A DNA stretch of 56,606 nt, taken from the NCBI GenBank assembly GCA_016871015.1, contig VFZX01000005.1:1-56606 (forward strand). Direction: 5' to 3'. Positions 8,945 to 20,041 of this stretch are shown here, piece by piece. Positions within the stretch are counted from its first letter, which is position 1, and each line of letters starts with the position of its first letter. The stretch is from Acidobacteriota bacterium. Lineage in GTDB: Bacteria > Acidobacteriota > Terriglobia > Bryobacterales > Bryobacteraceae. The notes under the pieces are model-generated. The model did no database searches and was not told where the DNA came from. It saw only the letters and a program-made list of their open reading frames with translations. Both the position numbers and the translations under genes were made by a program.

Positions 8945-11165
8945 TGAGGTTGAGGATGACACGGGTCATTTGCTCCAGGGATTGCTGGCCAAGAAAACGG
9001 ATCATGCGCGCACGCTCGGCCTGCGTTGGCGGACGCGCGACCGCCAGCCGGTAGGCAAGCTCCACCTGCCGCGCCGGATCATCGCCCGCCTCACGCCGCA
9101 AACGCGCGGCAAAGTACCGTGCCTGCGCGTTGACGAAATCGCCGTTGAACAGCGTAAGCGCTTGCGGTGCGACGCTGGTGGTCAGCCGCTGGGCCGATGT
9201 CCGTGCGGTGTCGCACAAATCCAGCACTTCAAGCATCGGAACGATGAGCGATCGCTTGAGGAACGCGTACACCGTGCGGCGGCTGCGCTCCGCCTCGTCC
9301 GACATCTTCCAGATCTTGTCCGGATCGCTCGACCCTTCGAGGGCCGCTTCCGGCACTTCCGGAAACATGCTCGGTCCGTACATCCGCGGATTCAGACGGC
9401 CGCTCACCACCAGCATGGAATCGCGGATCGCCTCGGCTTCAAGCCTCCGGTACGGGAATCTCCACAACAGCCGGTTCTCCGGATCCTCGGTGGCTTGCGG
9501 CTCGCGCGACTGCTTGGACATGCGCCAGGTGTTGCTCTCGAGGATCAACTGATGGAGCTTCTTAAACGACCATCCATTCTCAACAAACCAGGACGCCAGC
9601 CAATCGAGCAATTCCGGATGGGTGGGCGGTTGTCCAAGCGTCCCGAAATCGGACGGAGTCCGCACCAGTCCCTCGCCGAAATGGAACTGCCACACGCGGT
9701 TCACGATCACCCGCGCCGTCAGCGGATTGTCCCGCGACGCCAACCATCGCGCCAGCGCGAGCCGCCTCATGCTCGTCCGGGTCCCCTCGGTGGGAAACAC
9801 AGGCTGCTCGCGGACCAGCACCGCGGGCACCGCCGGCGGAACCTCCGGACCCGGGCGCGACGCCTTCCCCCGCACCAGCAGATTCGTCACCGGCGTCTTC
9901 CCATGCGGCTCGTGCAGGAAGTAGCCGCGCGGTAGATCCGGCTGGCGCGACTTGATCGCCGCGATTTCCGCCAGCACCTCCGCCCCCGGACTGCCAACTC
10001 CAGCCGCCTGCACCGCTGCCACCGCGGCATGGGTTTGCAGCAAGCGGTCCCGCTCACGCTCCCGTGCGATCTCGCTGGTGTTCCCCACCGGCAGCGTCAA
10101 CTCCGTCCGGCCGCGCCGCGGCCGCTCCAGTCCGTTAAAGACCGCGACCATGCTGTAGTAATCCTGCGCCGTCAAAGGATCGAACTTGTGGTTGTGGCAT
10201 CGCGCGCAACCAAGCGTGAGCCCAAGGAACACCTGCGACGTCGTGCTCACCAGGTCGTCCAGTTGATCGAAGCGGTCCTCCGCCGGATCCGCAGGCTCGT
10301 CATCCCACGGACCCAGGCGATAGTACCCGGTCGCGATGAGAGTTTCCGCCGTCACTTCATCCAGTTCGTCACCCGCAAGCTGCTCGGCGATGAACCGGTC
10401 GAACGGCTTGTCCTGGTTGAACACGCGGATCACATAGTCGCGGTACTTGTGCGCCTCCGGCTTGTGCCCATCGCGCTCATATCCATTGGACTCGGCGTAG
10501 CGGACCAGATCCAGCCAGTGACGCCCCCACCGCTCGCCGTACGATGCGCGGCCCAACAGATCCGCCACCAGCCGCCCCAGATCTGGATCCCGCGCAAATG
10601 CATCCTGCTCGGCGAGTGACGGCGGCAGTCCGGTGAGATCGAGGTGCGCCCGCCGGAGCAACTGCCCTGGCGTTCCCGCCGGTGACGGCTCCCAGCCACG
10701 CGCTTCGAGCTTGGCCAGCACGAACGCATCGATCGGATTCCGCACCCAGCCGGACCTCCGCACTGGGGGCGGCTCCGGCTTCCGGACCGGCTGGAACGAC
10801 CAGTGATCCGCACCCTTCCGCACTTCCACCTTGGGACGGGCGCGCTCCCCATCGATCCAGGCGCGAAGCAGATCCACCTCCGCCGTTGTCAGCCGTGGAC
10901 CCGCCGGCGGCATCACGATCTCCTTGTCCTGTCCCGCAACGTAGCGGATCAGCAGGCTCTCCGCGGATTTTCCCGGTATGATCGCCGGCACCCCGGACTC
11001 GCCGCCACGCAACGCCCCCTCCACGGTATCCAGCCGCAGACCGTGCATCGCATTCTTCGGACCGTGGCAGGCCACGCAACGCTTCTCGATCAGTGGCCTG
11101 ACCTCGCGGTCGAAGTCGGGCGCGGCCACCGCCACCGCCGCCACCAGGATCAGTGCGCTACGCAT
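8922..11165 (-). CDS. PSD1/planctomycete cytochrome c protein (DUF1549 plus DUF1553)
   Basis: A 747-aa exported protein. A signal peptide (MRSALILVAAVAVAAP) precedes a cytochrome c domain with the heme motif CVACHG (residues about 32-37). DUF1549 follows (NPIDAFVLAKLEARGWEPS, YGERWGRHWLDLVRYAESNGYERD), with a second heme-like motif CARCHNHKFDP, and then DUF1553 at the C terminus (RLALARWLASRDNPLTARVIVNRVWQ). The family is abundant in polysaccharide-degrading Planctomycetota and is thought to couple electron transfer to degradation of organic matter; the reaction is unproven. It is operonic with DUF1501 and divergent from the GMC dehydrogenase locus. Confidence 0.9.
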   Translation of the reverse strand: MRSALILVAAVAVAAPDFDREVRPLIEKRCVACHGPKNAMHGLRLDTVEGALRGGESGVPAIIPGKSAESLLIRYVAGQDKEIVMPPAGPRLTTAEVDLLRAWIDGERARPKVEVRKGADHWSFQPVRKPEPPPVRRSGWVRNPIDAFVLAKLEARGWEPSPAGTPGQLLRRAHLDLTGLPPSLAEQDAFARDPDLGRLVADLLGRASYGERWGRHWLDLVRYAESNGYERDGHKPEAHKYRDYVIRVFNQDKPFDRFIAEQLAGDELDEVTAETLIATGYYRLGPWDDEPADPAEDRFDQLDDLVSTTSQVFLGLTLGCARCHNHKFDPLTAQDYYSMVAVFNGLERPRRGRTELTLPVGNTSEIARERERDRLLQTHAAVAAVQAAGVGSPGAEVLAEIAAIKSRQPDLPRGYFLHEPHGKTPVTNLLVRGKASRPGPEVPPAVPAVLVREQPVFPTEGTRTSMRRLALARWLASRDNPLTARVIVNRVWQFHFGEGLVRTPSDFGTLGQPPTHPELLDWLASWFVENGWSFKKLHQLILESNTWRMSKQSREPQATEDPENRLLWRFPYRRLEAEAIRDSMLVVSGRLNPRMYGPSMFPEVPEAALEGSSDPDKIWKMSDEAERSRRTVYAFLKRSLIVPMLEVLDLCDTARTSAQRLTTSVAPQALTLFNGDFVNAQARYFAARLRREAGDDPARQVELAYRLAVARPPTQAERARMIRFLGQQSLEQMTRVILNLNEFVYPD

Positions 11166-11188
11166 CTCGGACGCTAAGATAGCATGGT

Positions 11189-11632
11189 ATGCCTTCCCGA
11201 CGAGAATTGCTCGGCGCCGCCGCCTTGCCGGTGCTGGGCCAGCAGCAGGCGGATCCGCAGTTGCTCGCGGCGGATGATTTGAAGCTTGTGGCCAGGTTGT
11301 GCGACTACATCATTCCGCGCACGGACACGCCCGGAGCTTCCGACGCCGGGGTCCAGCACCATGTCCACCGCGCGCTCAAGTCGCGGACTCCGCGCCAGGT
11401 GAAGGCTTTCCGGTCTGGCCTGAAGAAGTTCGAGCGGCTCGATGACTCACGCGCAATTGCACTGCTCCAAACGATGAGCGCGAAAAAGGATCCGTTTTTC
11501 AAGTCTCTCAAGGACATGACGATCGACGGCTACTACGCCACCCGCGAGGGGCTTGCGCAGGACCTTGGCTGGCAGGGCTACACACCCATGCACGAGTTCA
11601 AGGGCTGCACGCATCCGGAGCACCAAGGCTGA
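11189..11632 (+). CDS. Gluconate 2-dehydrogenase subunit 3-like protein
   Basis: A 147-aa small subunit of GMC-type membrane dehydrogenases. The N terminus SRRELLGAAALPVLG is a short Tat-like leader, and the middle has the family pattern LVARLCDYIIPRTDTPGASDAGV. Such subunits are needed for export and maturation of the flavoprotein partner, which begins 4 bp downstream. The C terminus (GWQGYTPMHEFKGCTHPEH) is typical of the family. First gene of a rightward set of three with GMC oxidoreductase and MFS transporter. Confidence 0.85.
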   Translation: MPSRRELLGAAALPVLGQQQADPQLLAADDLKLVARLCDYIIPRTDTPGASDAGVQHHVHRALKSRTPRQVKAFRSGLKKFERLDDSRAIALLQTMSAKKDPFFKSLKDMTIDGYYATREGLAQDLGWQGYTPMHEFKGCTHPEHQG

Positions 11633-11635
11633 CGC

Positions 11636-13282
11636 ATGCAGGTAATTCCCTCCCCTGAAGTCCATGACGTGGTAATCATCGGGTCCGGCGCCGCGGGCGG
11701 CATGGTGGCCTGGAACCTCACCCGCCAGGGCGTCAACGTCACCATCCTCGACGCGGGCGCCAAGTTCAACCGCGCCAGCTTTTGGACCCACGTCAAGCCC
11801 TGGGAATGGCAGGAGCGCCTGTTGCGCGGCCAGAAGCCGCCACAGTTCGTGCTCGACCTCAAAGAGCAGCCCTACACCTGGACCAAGGGCCAGTTCTTCG
11901 ACGTCTGGCGCGTGTGGGGACGCGGCGGCAAGACCAACATCTGGGGACGCGTGTCGCTACGCTACGGCGACGTCGACTTCGAGGGTCCGGCTAAGGACGG
12001 CTGGGAGATCCCCTGGCCCATCCGCTACAAAGATATCGCGCCCTACTACGATCAGGTGGACCAGCTCATCGGCGTGTGCGGCGGCAGCGACGACCAGGAC
12101 GTGCTCCCCGGCAGCCGCTACCACTTGCCTCCGCCCGCTCCCCGTTGCGGCGAGGCTCTTCTGCGGAGAGCCGCCGGTGCCGCCGGGATCAACATCGTGT
12201 CCGGCCGGCGCGCGGTCCTGACACGGCCACACAACGGACGCGCCGCCTGCCACTACTGCGGCGCTTGTGGCCGCGGCTGCGACATTTCGGCGTTCTTCAA
12301 TTCAAGCGATTATCTCCTCGAACCCGCAGTGAAGACCGGACGGCTGAAGATCATCGACAACGCGGTCGCCGCGCAGATCCTCAATGGCCCCGGCGGCAAG
12401 GCGAACGGTGTCCGCTACTTTGACCGCTACAGCGGGGCTGAGCGCACCATCCGCGCGCGCGTGGTGGTGGCCGCCGCGTCGTGCATCGATTCGACCCGGC
12501 TGCTGCTCAACTCGAAGTCCGGTCAATACCCGAATGGCATCGGCAACTCGAACGGCGTGATCGGAAGCTACCTGTGCGAACAGGTCCGGTTCCATGTCTA
12601 TGCGTTCATGCCCGAGCTTCTGGGAGGCCCGGTTCACAACGATGACGGGATCTCGGGCGAGCACATCTACATGCCGCGGTTCAACCATCGCGATGGACAG
12701 AAGCGCGACTATCTGCGCGGATTCGGAATGCAGTTCTGGGGCTGCGGAGCGGTCCCCAATGCGAACTTCGCCAAGGCGCTCGATGGATTCGGGGCGGGCT
12801 TCAAGCGGGAGGTGAAGCGCCGTTACCCGGCGCTGGTGGCGCTTCATCCTTACGGCGAGGTCCTGCCGCGGCGCGAGAACCGGGTCACGGTCGAGGGCAC
12901 ACCCAAGGACCGCTACGGCATGCCCATCGCCCGGATCGAGTATAAGACGGGCGACAACGAGCGCAAGATGGTGGACGAGATGTACTCGACGGTCGAGCGC
13001 ATCCTTCATCAGGCCAAAGCCGAAGCGCTCCCCTACACGCGCGGCCAGCTCGATGTCAACGGATCCGCGATCCACGAACATGGAACGTGCCGCATGGGCG
13101 ATGATCCAAAGCGGAGCGCGTTGAACGCGTTCCAGCAGATGCACGAGGTGAAGAATCTGTTCGTCGTCGACGGATCCTCGTTCCCGTCGGCGACCGAGAA
13201 GAACCCGACCCTGACGATCCTCGCGCTTGCGTGGCGGTCGTCGGATTACCTCGCGCGCGAGATGAAAGCAGGGCGAATCTAA
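11636..13282 (+). CDS. GMC oxidoreductase (FAD-dependent sugar/polyol dehydrogenase)
   Basis: A 548-aa flavoprotein. The FAD-binding Rossmann motif is [17 protein letters not shown] near the N terminus. Residues [15 protein letters not shown] match the GMC signature region, and the C-terminal part shows [12 protein letters not shown] followed by [21 protein letters not shown], the family's active-site and FAD-binding end. A cysteine cluster ([11 protein letters not shown]) in the middle recalls the Fe-S or structural cysteines seen in some gluconate/sorbose dehydrogenases. With the small subunit 4 bp upstream it probably oxidises a sugar or sugar acid in the periplasm and passes electrons to a cytochrome. 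The substrate cannot be told from sequence. Confidence 0.88.
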   Translation: MQVIPSPEVHDVVIIGSGAAGGMVAWNLTRQGVNVTILDAGAKFNRASFWTHVKPWEWQERLLRGQKPPQFVLDLKEQPYTWTKGQFFDVWRVWGRGGKTNIWGRVSLRYGDVDFEGPAKDGWEIPWPIRYKDIAPYYDQVDQLIGVCGGSDDQDVLPGSRYHLPPPAPRCGEALLRRAAGAAGINIVSGRRAVLTRPHNGRAACHYCGACGRGCDISAFFNSSDYLLEPAVKTGRLKIIDNAVAAQILNGPGGKANGVRYFDRYSGAERTIRARVVVAAASCIDSTRLLLNSKSGQYPNGIGNSNGVIGSYLCEQVRFHVYAFMPELLGGPVHNDDGISGEHIYMPRFNHRDGQKRDYLRGFGMQFWGCGAVPNANFAKALDGFGAGFKREVKRRYPALVALHPYGEVLPRRENRVTVEGTPKDRYGMPIARIEYKTGDNERKMVDEMYSTVERILHQAKAEALPYTRGQLDVNGSAIHEHGTCRMGDDPKRSALNAFQQMHEVKNLFVVDGSSFPSATEKNPTLTILALAWRSSDYLAREMKAGRI

Positions 13283-13285
13283 CAC

Positions 13286-14650
13286 ATGCACGGGACCAAC
13301 CCAACCCCAAAGGCAGATCCGGGCTACCGCTGGTACAAAGATCTCGACCGTTACCATTGGCTGGTGCTGACGGTCGCCAGCCTCGGCTGGCTGTTCGATA
13401 CCATGGACCAGCAGTTGTTCAACCTCGCCCGCCGCCCCGCGATCACCGAGTTGCTCGGCGCCCGGCCCGGGGATCCGGCGATGGCCGGTAAGATCGCCGA
13501 ATACGCCGGCTACTCGACGATGATCTTCATGATCGGGTGGGCAATCGGCGGCGTGATCTTCGGGATTCTCGGCGACAGGATCGGCCGTGCGCGGACGATG
13601 ATCCTCACCATCTTGTCCTATTCGTTGTTCACCGGGCTGAGCGTGCTGTCCACCAGCGTGTGGGACTTTTCCGTGTACCGCTTCCTTACCGGACTGGGCG
13701 TCGGCGGCCAGTTCGCCGTGGGTGTGGCTCTGGTGGCAGAGACAGTCCCGGCACGCGCGCGGCCCTATGCCTTGGGCACAGTGCAGGCCTGCTCGGCGAT
13801 CGGAAACATGCTGGCGGCGCTCATCGGAATCGGACTCGGATCGCTCGAACAGAGCGGTGCGATCGGCAGCGCCTGGCGCATGATGTTCGTGGTGGGTGCC
13901 CTGCCCGCACTGCTTGCGCTGGTGGTGTTCCGCAAGCTCAAGGAGCCCGAACAGTGGAGGAAGGCCAAGGAGTCCAAGCAGTTGGGATCCATGGGAGAGC
14001 TGTTCTCCACCCCCCGCTGGCGGCACAATGCCTTAACGGGAATGCTGCTGGCATTTGCCGGAGTCGTGGGACTCTGGGGCATCGGATTCTTCAGCTTCGA
14101 TCTGATCAGCTCCGTGCTCGACAAGTCGTTCCGCGCCCAGGGGCTGCCCGAGAGCGTGATCGCGGGCAAGAAGACGATGTGGACCGGCATCACCTCGCTT
14201 GTCCAGAACCTGGGCGCATTCTTTGGGGTGTATGCGTTTACCTACCTGACCGCCCGGATGGGCCGCAAGCCCGCTTTTGCGCTGACGTTTGTAGCGGCAA
14301 TGATTTCTACGGCGTTCACCTTTTGGTTCCTCGACGACTTCGCTGGGATCTTCTGGATGATCCCCATTATGGGGTTCTGTCAAATCGCACTATTCGGCGG
14401 CTATGCGATCTACTTCCCCGAGCTCTTCCCAACGCGGCTCCGCAGCACCGGAACCTCATTTTGCTACAACGTCGGACGTTTGGTCGCGGCGCTGGGCCCG
14501 CTGTCGCTGGGCTTGCTAACCAGCCGGGTTTACGCGGGATATCCGGAGCCGATGCGTTATGCCGGAGTGACGATGTGCCTGGTATTTCTGGTCGGACTGG
14601 CGGCGCTCCCGTTCGCTCCGGAGACCCGGGGGGAGCCTCTTCCGGAGTAA
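13286..14650 (+). CDS. MFS transporter (sugar or organic acid porter type)
   Basis: A 454-aa major facilitator protein with about 12 membrane segments. The conserved loop between TM2 and TM3 is visible as GILGDRIGRARTM, and the motif after TM4-5 as RFLTGLGVGGQFAVGVALVAE. The second half has FAYTYLTARMGRKPA-like features and the LFPTRLRSTGTSFCYNVGR loop common in sugar/metabolite-H+ symporters. It starts 4 bp after the GMC dehydrogenase, so it probably imports the oxidised product or related substrate. Confidence 0.88.
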   Translation: MHGTNPTPKADPGYRWYKDLDRYHWLVLTVASLGWLFDTMDQQLFNLARRPAITELLGARPGDPAMAGKIAEYAGYSTMIFMIGWAIGGVIFGILGDRIGRARTMILTILSYSLFTGLSVLSTSVWDFSVYRFLTGLGVGGQFAVGVALVAETVPARARPYALGTVQACSAIGNMLAALIGIGLGSLEQSGAIGSAWRMMFVVGALPALLALVVFRKLKEPEQWRKAKESKQLGSMGELFSTPRWRHNALTGMLLAFAGVVGLWGIGFFSFDLISSVLDKSFRAQGLPESVIAGKKTMWTGITSLVQNLGAFFGVYAFTYLTARMGRKPAFALTFVAAMISTAFTFWFLDDFAGIFWMIPIMGFCQIALFGGYAIYFPELFPTRLRSTGTSFCYNVGRLVAALGPLSLGLLTSRVYAGYPEPMRYAGVTMCLVFLVGLAALPFAPETRGEPLPE

Positions 14651-14713
14651 GGAATGGTTTTGGTAGTACTATTCCTGATGTTCTCGCGAGGGAACTCCGA
14701 TCGTTAGATAGCG

Positions 14714-16789
14714 ATGCCTTCCTGGCTGAAGCACGCGTCTCTCGCCGCTGTCGCCCTGCTCGTAACGGGGGCGGTTGCCACGCTCCTCATGCAGCGGAAT
14801 ACTGTGCGTTTGGACCGCGCCTACACAATTGGTTTCAACAGCGCACCACCGTACCTTCACAAGATGGCCGACGGCAAGCCCGAGGGTCTGACGTACGACA
14901 TCATCCAGGAGGCTGCAACCCGTCGGGGGATGAAGCTTCGATGGATTGAATACAACGGCCCGCCCGACACAGCGATTCTCGACCGCACCGTCGACTTGTG
15001 GCCGATGATGGCCATCAGTGACGACCGCCGGAAGCGGTTCCATATCAGTGGCCGTTGGCTGCACACCTATTACGGGCTCCTCTCGCTGGAGCAGCGGCGG
15101 ATCGCCGAGCCTGGCGATACGCGTGGGAAGATTGTCGGCCACGTGGATGCACCGCGGACTATCGCGCTGGCGAAAGAGACGTTTCGTGGTGCAAACCGCG
15201 TGGTCCTAGAGACGCGGGACCAGGTGGTCGAGGAAGTCTGCAATGGGACAATCGACGCCGGTTTCCTCGAGACGCGCGTCGTCGAGCCTGCACTTTTGGC
15301 GAGGCCCAAGGCCTGCGAGGGGGTTGCTTTGCGGATGGCCGTGGTGAACGGCGCCGACTTTCCTTCCGGAGTGGCAGCATCTTCCCGGGAGGCGGCGCTC
15401 GCCGCCGACGCGATCCGCGAAGAAGTCGTCGCCATGGCACGGGCTGGCGTGCTAGGCCGGATCTTTGCCCGCTGGAATCTCTCCTCGTCGGCGGACACTG
15501 CCATCATCTATGACCTGATCGAGGCACAGAACCGGTCGAAGCAATTGCGCTGGTTCGCCGCGGCTCTTTGCCTGGTCCTTGCCGCCATGGTGCTGCTCTA
15601 TCGCAAGACTCAGGAGGCACGCCGGGCGGCGGAACGCGCGAATGCGGCCAAGAGCGAGTTTCTCGCGAACATGAGCCACGAGCTCCGCACTCCTCTCAAC
15701 GGCATCGTAGGCCTGACAGCGATGCTCACCGACTCCCCAATTCCGGCGGATCACCAGGAAACGGTGCGGGACTTGGCCGACTGCTCGGAGGCCCTGCTCG
15801 CTGTAATCAACGATATTCTGGACTTCTCCAAGATCGAAGCTGGCAAACTGGTGGTGGAACACGCCCCCTTCGACTTGCACGAGGCCGTCCGGGCCGCTTC
15901 CTCCACACTGAGCCTGCGTGCCCGCCAAAAAGGGATCGGCCTGACCTCCGCTGTCGATCCGACTGTGCCGCGCTGGGTGACAGGCGACGCCGCCCGGTTC
16001 CGCCAGCTCATTTTGAACCTATTGTCTAACGCCGTGAAGTTCACACCTTCCGGGGGTGTGACACTCCATGTCGGGCTGGATCCTGCGGGAATGATCTATG
16101 TGACAGTCAAGGACACGGGGATCGGCGTCGACCCTGCGGCGATGCCCCAGCTCTTCAGCGCGTTCACCCAAGCCGATTCGAGCACCGCTCGCAGGTTTGG
16201 AGGCTCTGGGCTCGGGCTCGCGATCTGCAAGAGGGTCGTCGAGACGATCGGCGGCGCAATCGGCGCGCACAGCGAGCCCGGCAAGGGATCTACGTTCTGG
16301 TTCCGGGTTCCGATGCCGGCCGCCAGCGGGCCAGCTCCCGGGTCAGCCCTTGCCATCGCCCAAGATCCTGTGGCGGCGGGACGCATCCTGCTGGCTGAAG
16401 ATAACGCCGTGAATCGAAAGGTCGTCGATCACCTATTGCGCCGCGCCGGATACGAAGTCGACACCGTCGTGGACGGACAGGAGGCGTTTGACGCCGCCAA
16501 GTCCGGCCGCTACCGCGCGATCCTGATGGATTGCCAAATGCCCGGCGTGGATGGCTACCAGGCGACGGCGATGATCCGCGAGTGGGAGACCGCCAACTGC
16601 CGCCCGCGCGTCCCGGTGATCGCGCTCACCGCCCACGCCTTCCAGGGCGACCGGGAACGCTGCCTCGATGCCGGAATGGACGACTACCTCAGTAAACCGG
16701 TCCAGCCGCAGGTGCTCGCCCGTACCCTGGCGCTGTGGACAGCTCGATCCCTCACAGTTCCAGGTCCCGAAGCCGCAGTGCGTTCGTGA
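14714..16789 (+). CDS. Hybrid sensor histidine kinase with periplasmic solute-binding (SBP3-like) sensor
   Basis: A 691-aa membrane kinase. After an N-terminal TM (about residues 5-24), residues 35-255 resemble a family 3 solute-binding domain ([35 protein letters not shown]). A second TM (about 277-297) leads to HisKA with His322 ([12 protein letters not shown]), then a HATPase ([29 protein letters not shown]) and a C-terminal receiver with phosphoacceptor Asp606 ([11 protein letters not shown]). The binding domain suggests an amino acid or similar small ligand. Its 3' end overlaps the copper ATPase gene by 38 bp tail to tail. No output regulator is adjacent. Confidence 0.9.
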   Translation: MPSWLKHASLAAVALLVTGAVATLLMQRNTVRLDRAYTIGFNSAPPYLHKMADGKPEGLTYDIIQEAATRRGMKLRWIEYNGPPDTAILDRTVDLWPMMAISDDRRKRFHISGRWLHTYYGLLSLEQRRIAEPGDTRGKIVGHVDAPRTIALAKETFRGANRVVLETRDQVVEEVCNGTIDAGFLETRVVEPALLARPKACEGVALRMAVVNGADFPSGVAASSREAALAADAIREEVVAMARAGVLGRIFARWNLSSSADTAIIYDLIEAQNRSKQLRWFAAALCLVLAAMVLLYRKTQEARRAAERANAAKSEFLANMSHELRTPLNGIVGLTAMLTDSPIPADHQETVRDLADCSEALLAVINDILDFSKIEAGKLVVEHAPFDLHEAVRAASSTLSLRARQKGIGLTSAVDPTVPRWVTGDAARFRQLILNLLSNAVKFTPSGGVTLHVGLDPAGMIYVTVKDTGIGVDPAAMPQLFSAFTQADSSTARRFGGSGLGLAICKRVVETIGGAIGAHSEPGKGSTFWFRVPMPAASGPAPGSALAIAQDPVAAGRILLAEDNAVNRKVVDHLLRRAGYEVDTVVDGQEAFDAAKSGRYRAILMDCQMPGVDGYQATAMIREWETANCRPRVPVIALTAHAFQGDRERCLDAGMDDYLSKPVQPQVLARTLALWTARSLTVPGPEAAVRS

Positions 16790-18926
16790 TGACGGAGACC
16801 GACGACAGCGTCATCGCCGCCGCGGCAATCATCGGGTTGAGTAGAAGTCCGGTGAACGGGTACAGAAGTCCTGCGGCAACCGGCACGCCCAGCAGGTTGT
16901 AGAAGAACGCAAAGAACAGGTTCTGCCGGATGTTGGACAGCACCGCCCGGCTGAGCTTGCGTGCCCGGACGATCCCCCGCAGGTCACCTTTGACGAGGGT
17001 GATCCCGGCTGCTTCCATGGCGATGCCGGTCCCGTTGCCCATGGCGATCCCGACGTCTGCCTGGGCAAGCGCCGGCGCGTCGTTCACGCCGTCTCCAGCC
17101 ATGGCGATGATCCCCCCCTGCCGCATCCGGTCCGCGATGAACTTGTGCTTGGCGGCGGGCAGCACATCCGCATGGACCTCGCTGATTCCCACGCGCGCCG
17201 CCACCGCTTCTGCAATGCCGGCGCGGTCGCCTGTCAGCATCACCACGTGCATGCCCTCCTGACGCAACGCCTCAATTGCCGGTGCCGCCGACTCTTTCAC
17301 CGGATCCTCGACATCGATCGCCGCGACCACCCGCCCTGCCGCCGCAACGTAGAGCGAACGGCCCGGCTCACAGCCGAGTCCCATCTGGTTCATGAATCTG
17401 CCGCTGCCAAGAGCCGCGGGCGTGCCATCCGCGTTTCCGGTGACGCCGAGTCCCGGGAGGTATTGGAAGTTGGCCAGCCGCCCGGGGACCGCGCCCTGTT
17501 CCCGCGCGTAGGCAAGCACTGCCGCCGCCAAGGGATGCTCGCTCGCCTGTTCGAGCGTCGCGGCGATCCGCAGGCCGTCGCCGTCCCCTTGATAAAGGGT
17601 GACACGGGGGCGTCCTTCGGTCACCGTACCCGTCTTGTCGACCACCAGTGTTGTTGCACCCGCGAGCCGTTCCAGCGCCTCGGCCGACCGCACCAGGATT
17701 CCCGCCCGGGCCGCACGTCCGGTACCCACCAGAATCGACATCGGGGTCGCGAGCCCCACCGCGCACGGACAGGCGATGATCAACACCGCGACCGAATTCA
17801 CCAGTGCCGGCGCGATGCCTCCAAACGCGTACCATACGGCGAAGGTGACCACCGCCACCACCAGTACGGCCGGCACGAAGACCGCTGCCACGCGGTCAGC
17901 CAGCCGTTGGACCGGCGCACGGGTACGCTGCGCTTGCGCGGTCAACTGGACCATCCGGGCGAGGAGAGTATCACGGCCCACACGGGCAGCGCGCATCACG
18001 AACGAACCCGCGCCATTGAGCGTCCCTGCCGTAACCGGCGCGCCGGCCTGTTTTTCCGCTGGCTCCGCTTCGCCCGTCACCGCGGATTCGTCCACTGCGC
18101 TCGACCCCTCGGTCACTGTGCCATCCGCTGGAATCCGCTCCCCGGGCCGGACCAGAAGAAGCTCGCCCGGGCGAATCCGGTCGATCGCGATCTCCTCGCC
18201 CGTGGCTGTCCGCGCGGTTTTGGGCGCCAGTTCGAGCAGCCCGCGAATCGCCTCCGTAGTCCGCTCCCGCGCCCGCAGTTCCAGCACCTGCCCCAGCAGG
18301 ACCAGCGTGACGATCACGGCCGCCGCCTCGAAATACACATGCGGATGTCCGTTGGAGACCAGGATCCACGCACTGTACCCCCACGCCGCCGCCGTCCCTA
18401 CCGCGATCAACGTGAACATGTTGGGGGTCAGGCGGCGGATCGAGGCAGCCGCCCGCTCAAACACCGGCCAGCCCGCCCAGAACACCGCCGGGGCCGACAG
18501 CAGGCATTGGACCCACGGGAAGGCCTCCGCCATCCCCAGAACGAACACCGGCACGGCGAACACCAGCGCAATCCAAAAACGGCGCGACATGTCCGCCAGC
18601 TCGGGGTTCGCCGTCTGGCCGAGTGAGACTTCAACCGGTTCGAGCGCCATCCCGCAATGTGGACAGGTCCCGAAGCCATCGTTGAGAACTTCCGGGTGCA
18701 TCGGGCAAGTGTACTGGCCGCCCTGCATCGGCTCCGGCTCGGCGGCCGGATGCAGGTACCGGTTGGGATCCGCGCGGAACTGGTCCAGGCACGATACCGC
18801 GCAGAAATAATAGGTGACGCCCTCAAAAGCAAACGACCCGGCTGCGTGGGCCGGGTCGACGCTCATCCCGCAAACGGGATCGGTGACCTTCTTGGGTTGA
18901 ACGATCTGAAACGGGCTGGAACCCAC
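16752..18926 (-). CDS. Copper-translocating P1B-type ATPase with YHS and HMBD metal-binding domains
   Basis: About 724 aa. The N terminus carries a YHS domain ([25 protein letters not shown]) and a heavy-metal-binding domain ([21 protein letters not shown]), then eight TMs. Catalytic elements: [10 protein letters not shown] ion site near residue 386, phosphorylated Asp430 in DKTGTVTEG, and [10 protein letters not shown]. The open frame extends to 19067 but would overlap the coxIV gene by 131 bp; GTG at 18926, with GGAG just upstream and 10 bp after the coxIV stop, is a better start. As last gene of the oxidase operon it probably supplies copper for oxidase assembly (CcoI/CopA2 role) rather than only resistance. 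Confidence 0.88.
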   Translation of the reverse strand: MGSSPFQIVQPKKVTDPVCGMSVDPAHAAGSFAFEGVTYYFCAVSCLDQFRADPNRYLHPAAEPEPMQGGQYTCPMHPEVLNDGFGTCPHCGMALEPVEVSLGQTANPELADMSRRFWIALVFAVPVFVLGMAEAFPWVQCLLSAPAVFWAGWPVFERAAASIRRLTPNMFTLIAVGTAAAWGYSAWILVSNGHPHVYFEAAAVIVTLVLLGQVLELRARERTTEAIRGLLELAPKTARTATGEEIAIDRIRPGELLLVRPGERIPADGTVTEGSSAVDESAVTGEAEPAEKQAGAPVTAGTLNGAGSFVMRAARVGRDTLLARMVQLTAQAQRTRAPVQRLADRVAAVFVPAVLVVAVVTFAVWYAFGGIAPALVNSVAVLIIACPCAVGLATPMSILVGTGRAARAGILVRSAEALERLAGATTLVVDKTGTVTEGRPRVTLYQGDGDGLRIAATLEQASEHPLAAAVLAYAREQGAVPGRLANFQYLPGLGVTGNADGTPAALGSGRFMNQMGLGCEPGRSLYVAAAGRVVAAIDVEDPVKESAAPAIEALRQEGMHVVMLTGDRAGIAEAVAARVGISEVHADVLPAAKHKFIADRMRQGGIIAMAGDGVNDAPALAQADVGIAMGNGTGIAMEAAGITLVKGDLRGIVRARKLSRAVLSNIRQNLFFAFFYNLLGVPVAAGLLYPFTGLLLNPMIAAAAMTLSSVSVITNALRLRDLEL

Positions 18927-18936
18927 TGACTCCAGG

Positions 18937-19365
18937 TTAATGCTTGGCCGGGCCTTTTGCGGGCGCGTGCGCCGGCTTGGGCTCCAGCTCCGGGACCGTG
19001 CCCACCGAATGCGGACCGTCGCTTCGCCAGCCTTCCTCCAATGGGGTGAATGTGGTTGAGCGTCCAAAATAGTCGCCGAAGGTGAACACCAGCAGGATCA
19101 CCAGGAAGAAGATCCCGGTGATCACCGAGAGCTTCGTGAGCGGCTGGGCGTGCCGGACTTCCATGAAGATCCAGATGACCGCCGTCGCCTTGACACCGGC
19201 CACCGCGAGGGCGACCACCGTGTTTAGCGAGCCGCCAAAGTCGACCGTGGCCACCGCCACCGTGAGACCGGTCAGCAACATGAGCAGCAGCCAAACGCCG
19301 ACATAGTGGATCACCGGCGCTACGTGGTGCTGGACCGAATGTCCGTTTCCGTGTTGTTGCGCCAT
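18937..19365 (-). CDS. Cytochrome c oxidase subunit IV (bacterial caa3 type)
   Basis: A 142-aa membrane protein with three predicted TMs ([67 protein letters not shown], each visible as a hydrophobic run). The second segment, with IFMEVRHA, is characteristic of the prokaryotic COX4/CtaF family. The C-terminal 40 residues are soluble and contain proline, alanine and lysine repeats. Located 3 bp after subunit III in the order II-I-III-IV, the usual caa3 arrangement. Confidence 0.85.
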   Translation of the reverse strand: MAQQHGNGHSVQHHVAPVIHYVGVWLLLMLLTGLTVAVATVDFGGSLNTVVALAVAGVKATAVIWIFMEVRHAQPLTKLSVITGIFFLVILLVFTFGDYFGRSTTFTPLEEGWRSDGPHSVGTVPELEPKPAHAPAKGPAKH

Positions 19366-19368
19366 GGT

Positions 19369-20040
19369 TTAGTGCCCTCCCAGGTGGAGTCCCAACAGGT
19401 ACAGCAGCGGGAACAGGAAGATCCACACGATGTCGACGAAGTGCCAGTACAGGCCCATGATTTCCACCGGGCCGAAGTAGTTGGAGTGGTACCGGCCCTG
19501 GTGCGCCCGGACAATGAAGTAGATCAGCAGTCCGCTGCCGATGATCATGTGCAGCGCGTGCATTCCTGTCATCGCAAAGTAGAAGTTGTAGAACATCTGC
19601 TGGCCCTGGGCGAAGGGGATGCTGGTGTCAAAGTTCGGACCCGGCACCAGGTGATGCTCGATCTTTTCGCCGTACTCGATCACTTTGACCCCCAGGAACA
19701 CCAGTCCCAGGAACAGAGTCGCGATCAGGAAGTTGCGCGTCTTCGGATTGTCACCCAACTGGCAGGAGCGGACCGCCATTGCCATCGTGAGCGAACTGGC
19801 GATCAGCACCACCGTGTTGAAGCCCCCGAGGAAAATGTTCAGGTGGCTCGAGGCCGTCTGAAACCCCTCGGGCATGTGCGACCGGTAGAGCGCGTATCCG
19901 GCGAACAGTCCGCCGAAGAACAGGATTTCCGTGATCAGGAACAGCCACATGCCAAACGTGCTGGCGTCAAGCTGTTGGTTGAAATCCTCGAAATGATGTG
20001 CCAGGCCCCTGGATTCGGCCGTGTGCGATTGCGCGGACAA
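19369..20040 (-). CDS. ctaE: Cytochrome c oxidase subunit III
   Basis: A 223-aa integral membrane subunit, the short bacterial form with about five to six TMs. Family features include GMWLFLITEILFFGGLFAGYA near residue 32, the MTGMHALHMIIG segment in the middle and the C-terminal GLYWHFVDIVWIFLFPLLYL, the standard end of subunit III. It stabilises subunit I and the proton pathway. It starts 1 bp after the subunit I stop, so the two are translationally coupled. Confidence 0.94.
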   Translation of the reverse strand: MSAQSHTAESRGLAHHFEDFNQQLDASTFGMWLFLITEILFFGGLFAGYALYRSHMPEGFQTASSHLNIFLGGFNTVVLIASSLTMAMAVRSCQLGDNPKTRNFLIATLFLGLVFLGVKVIEYGEKIEHHLVPGPNFDTSIPFAQGQQMFYNFYFAMTGMHALHMIIGSGLLIYFIVRAHQGRYHSNYFGPVEIMGLYWHFVDIVWIFLFPLLYLLGLHLGGH

Positions 20041-20041
20041 A

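Noticed and set aside
12302-14026. 574-aa ORF antisense to the GMC and MFS genes
   Set aside because: It crosses two well-supported genes and their boundary on the other strand and has no recognisable domain.
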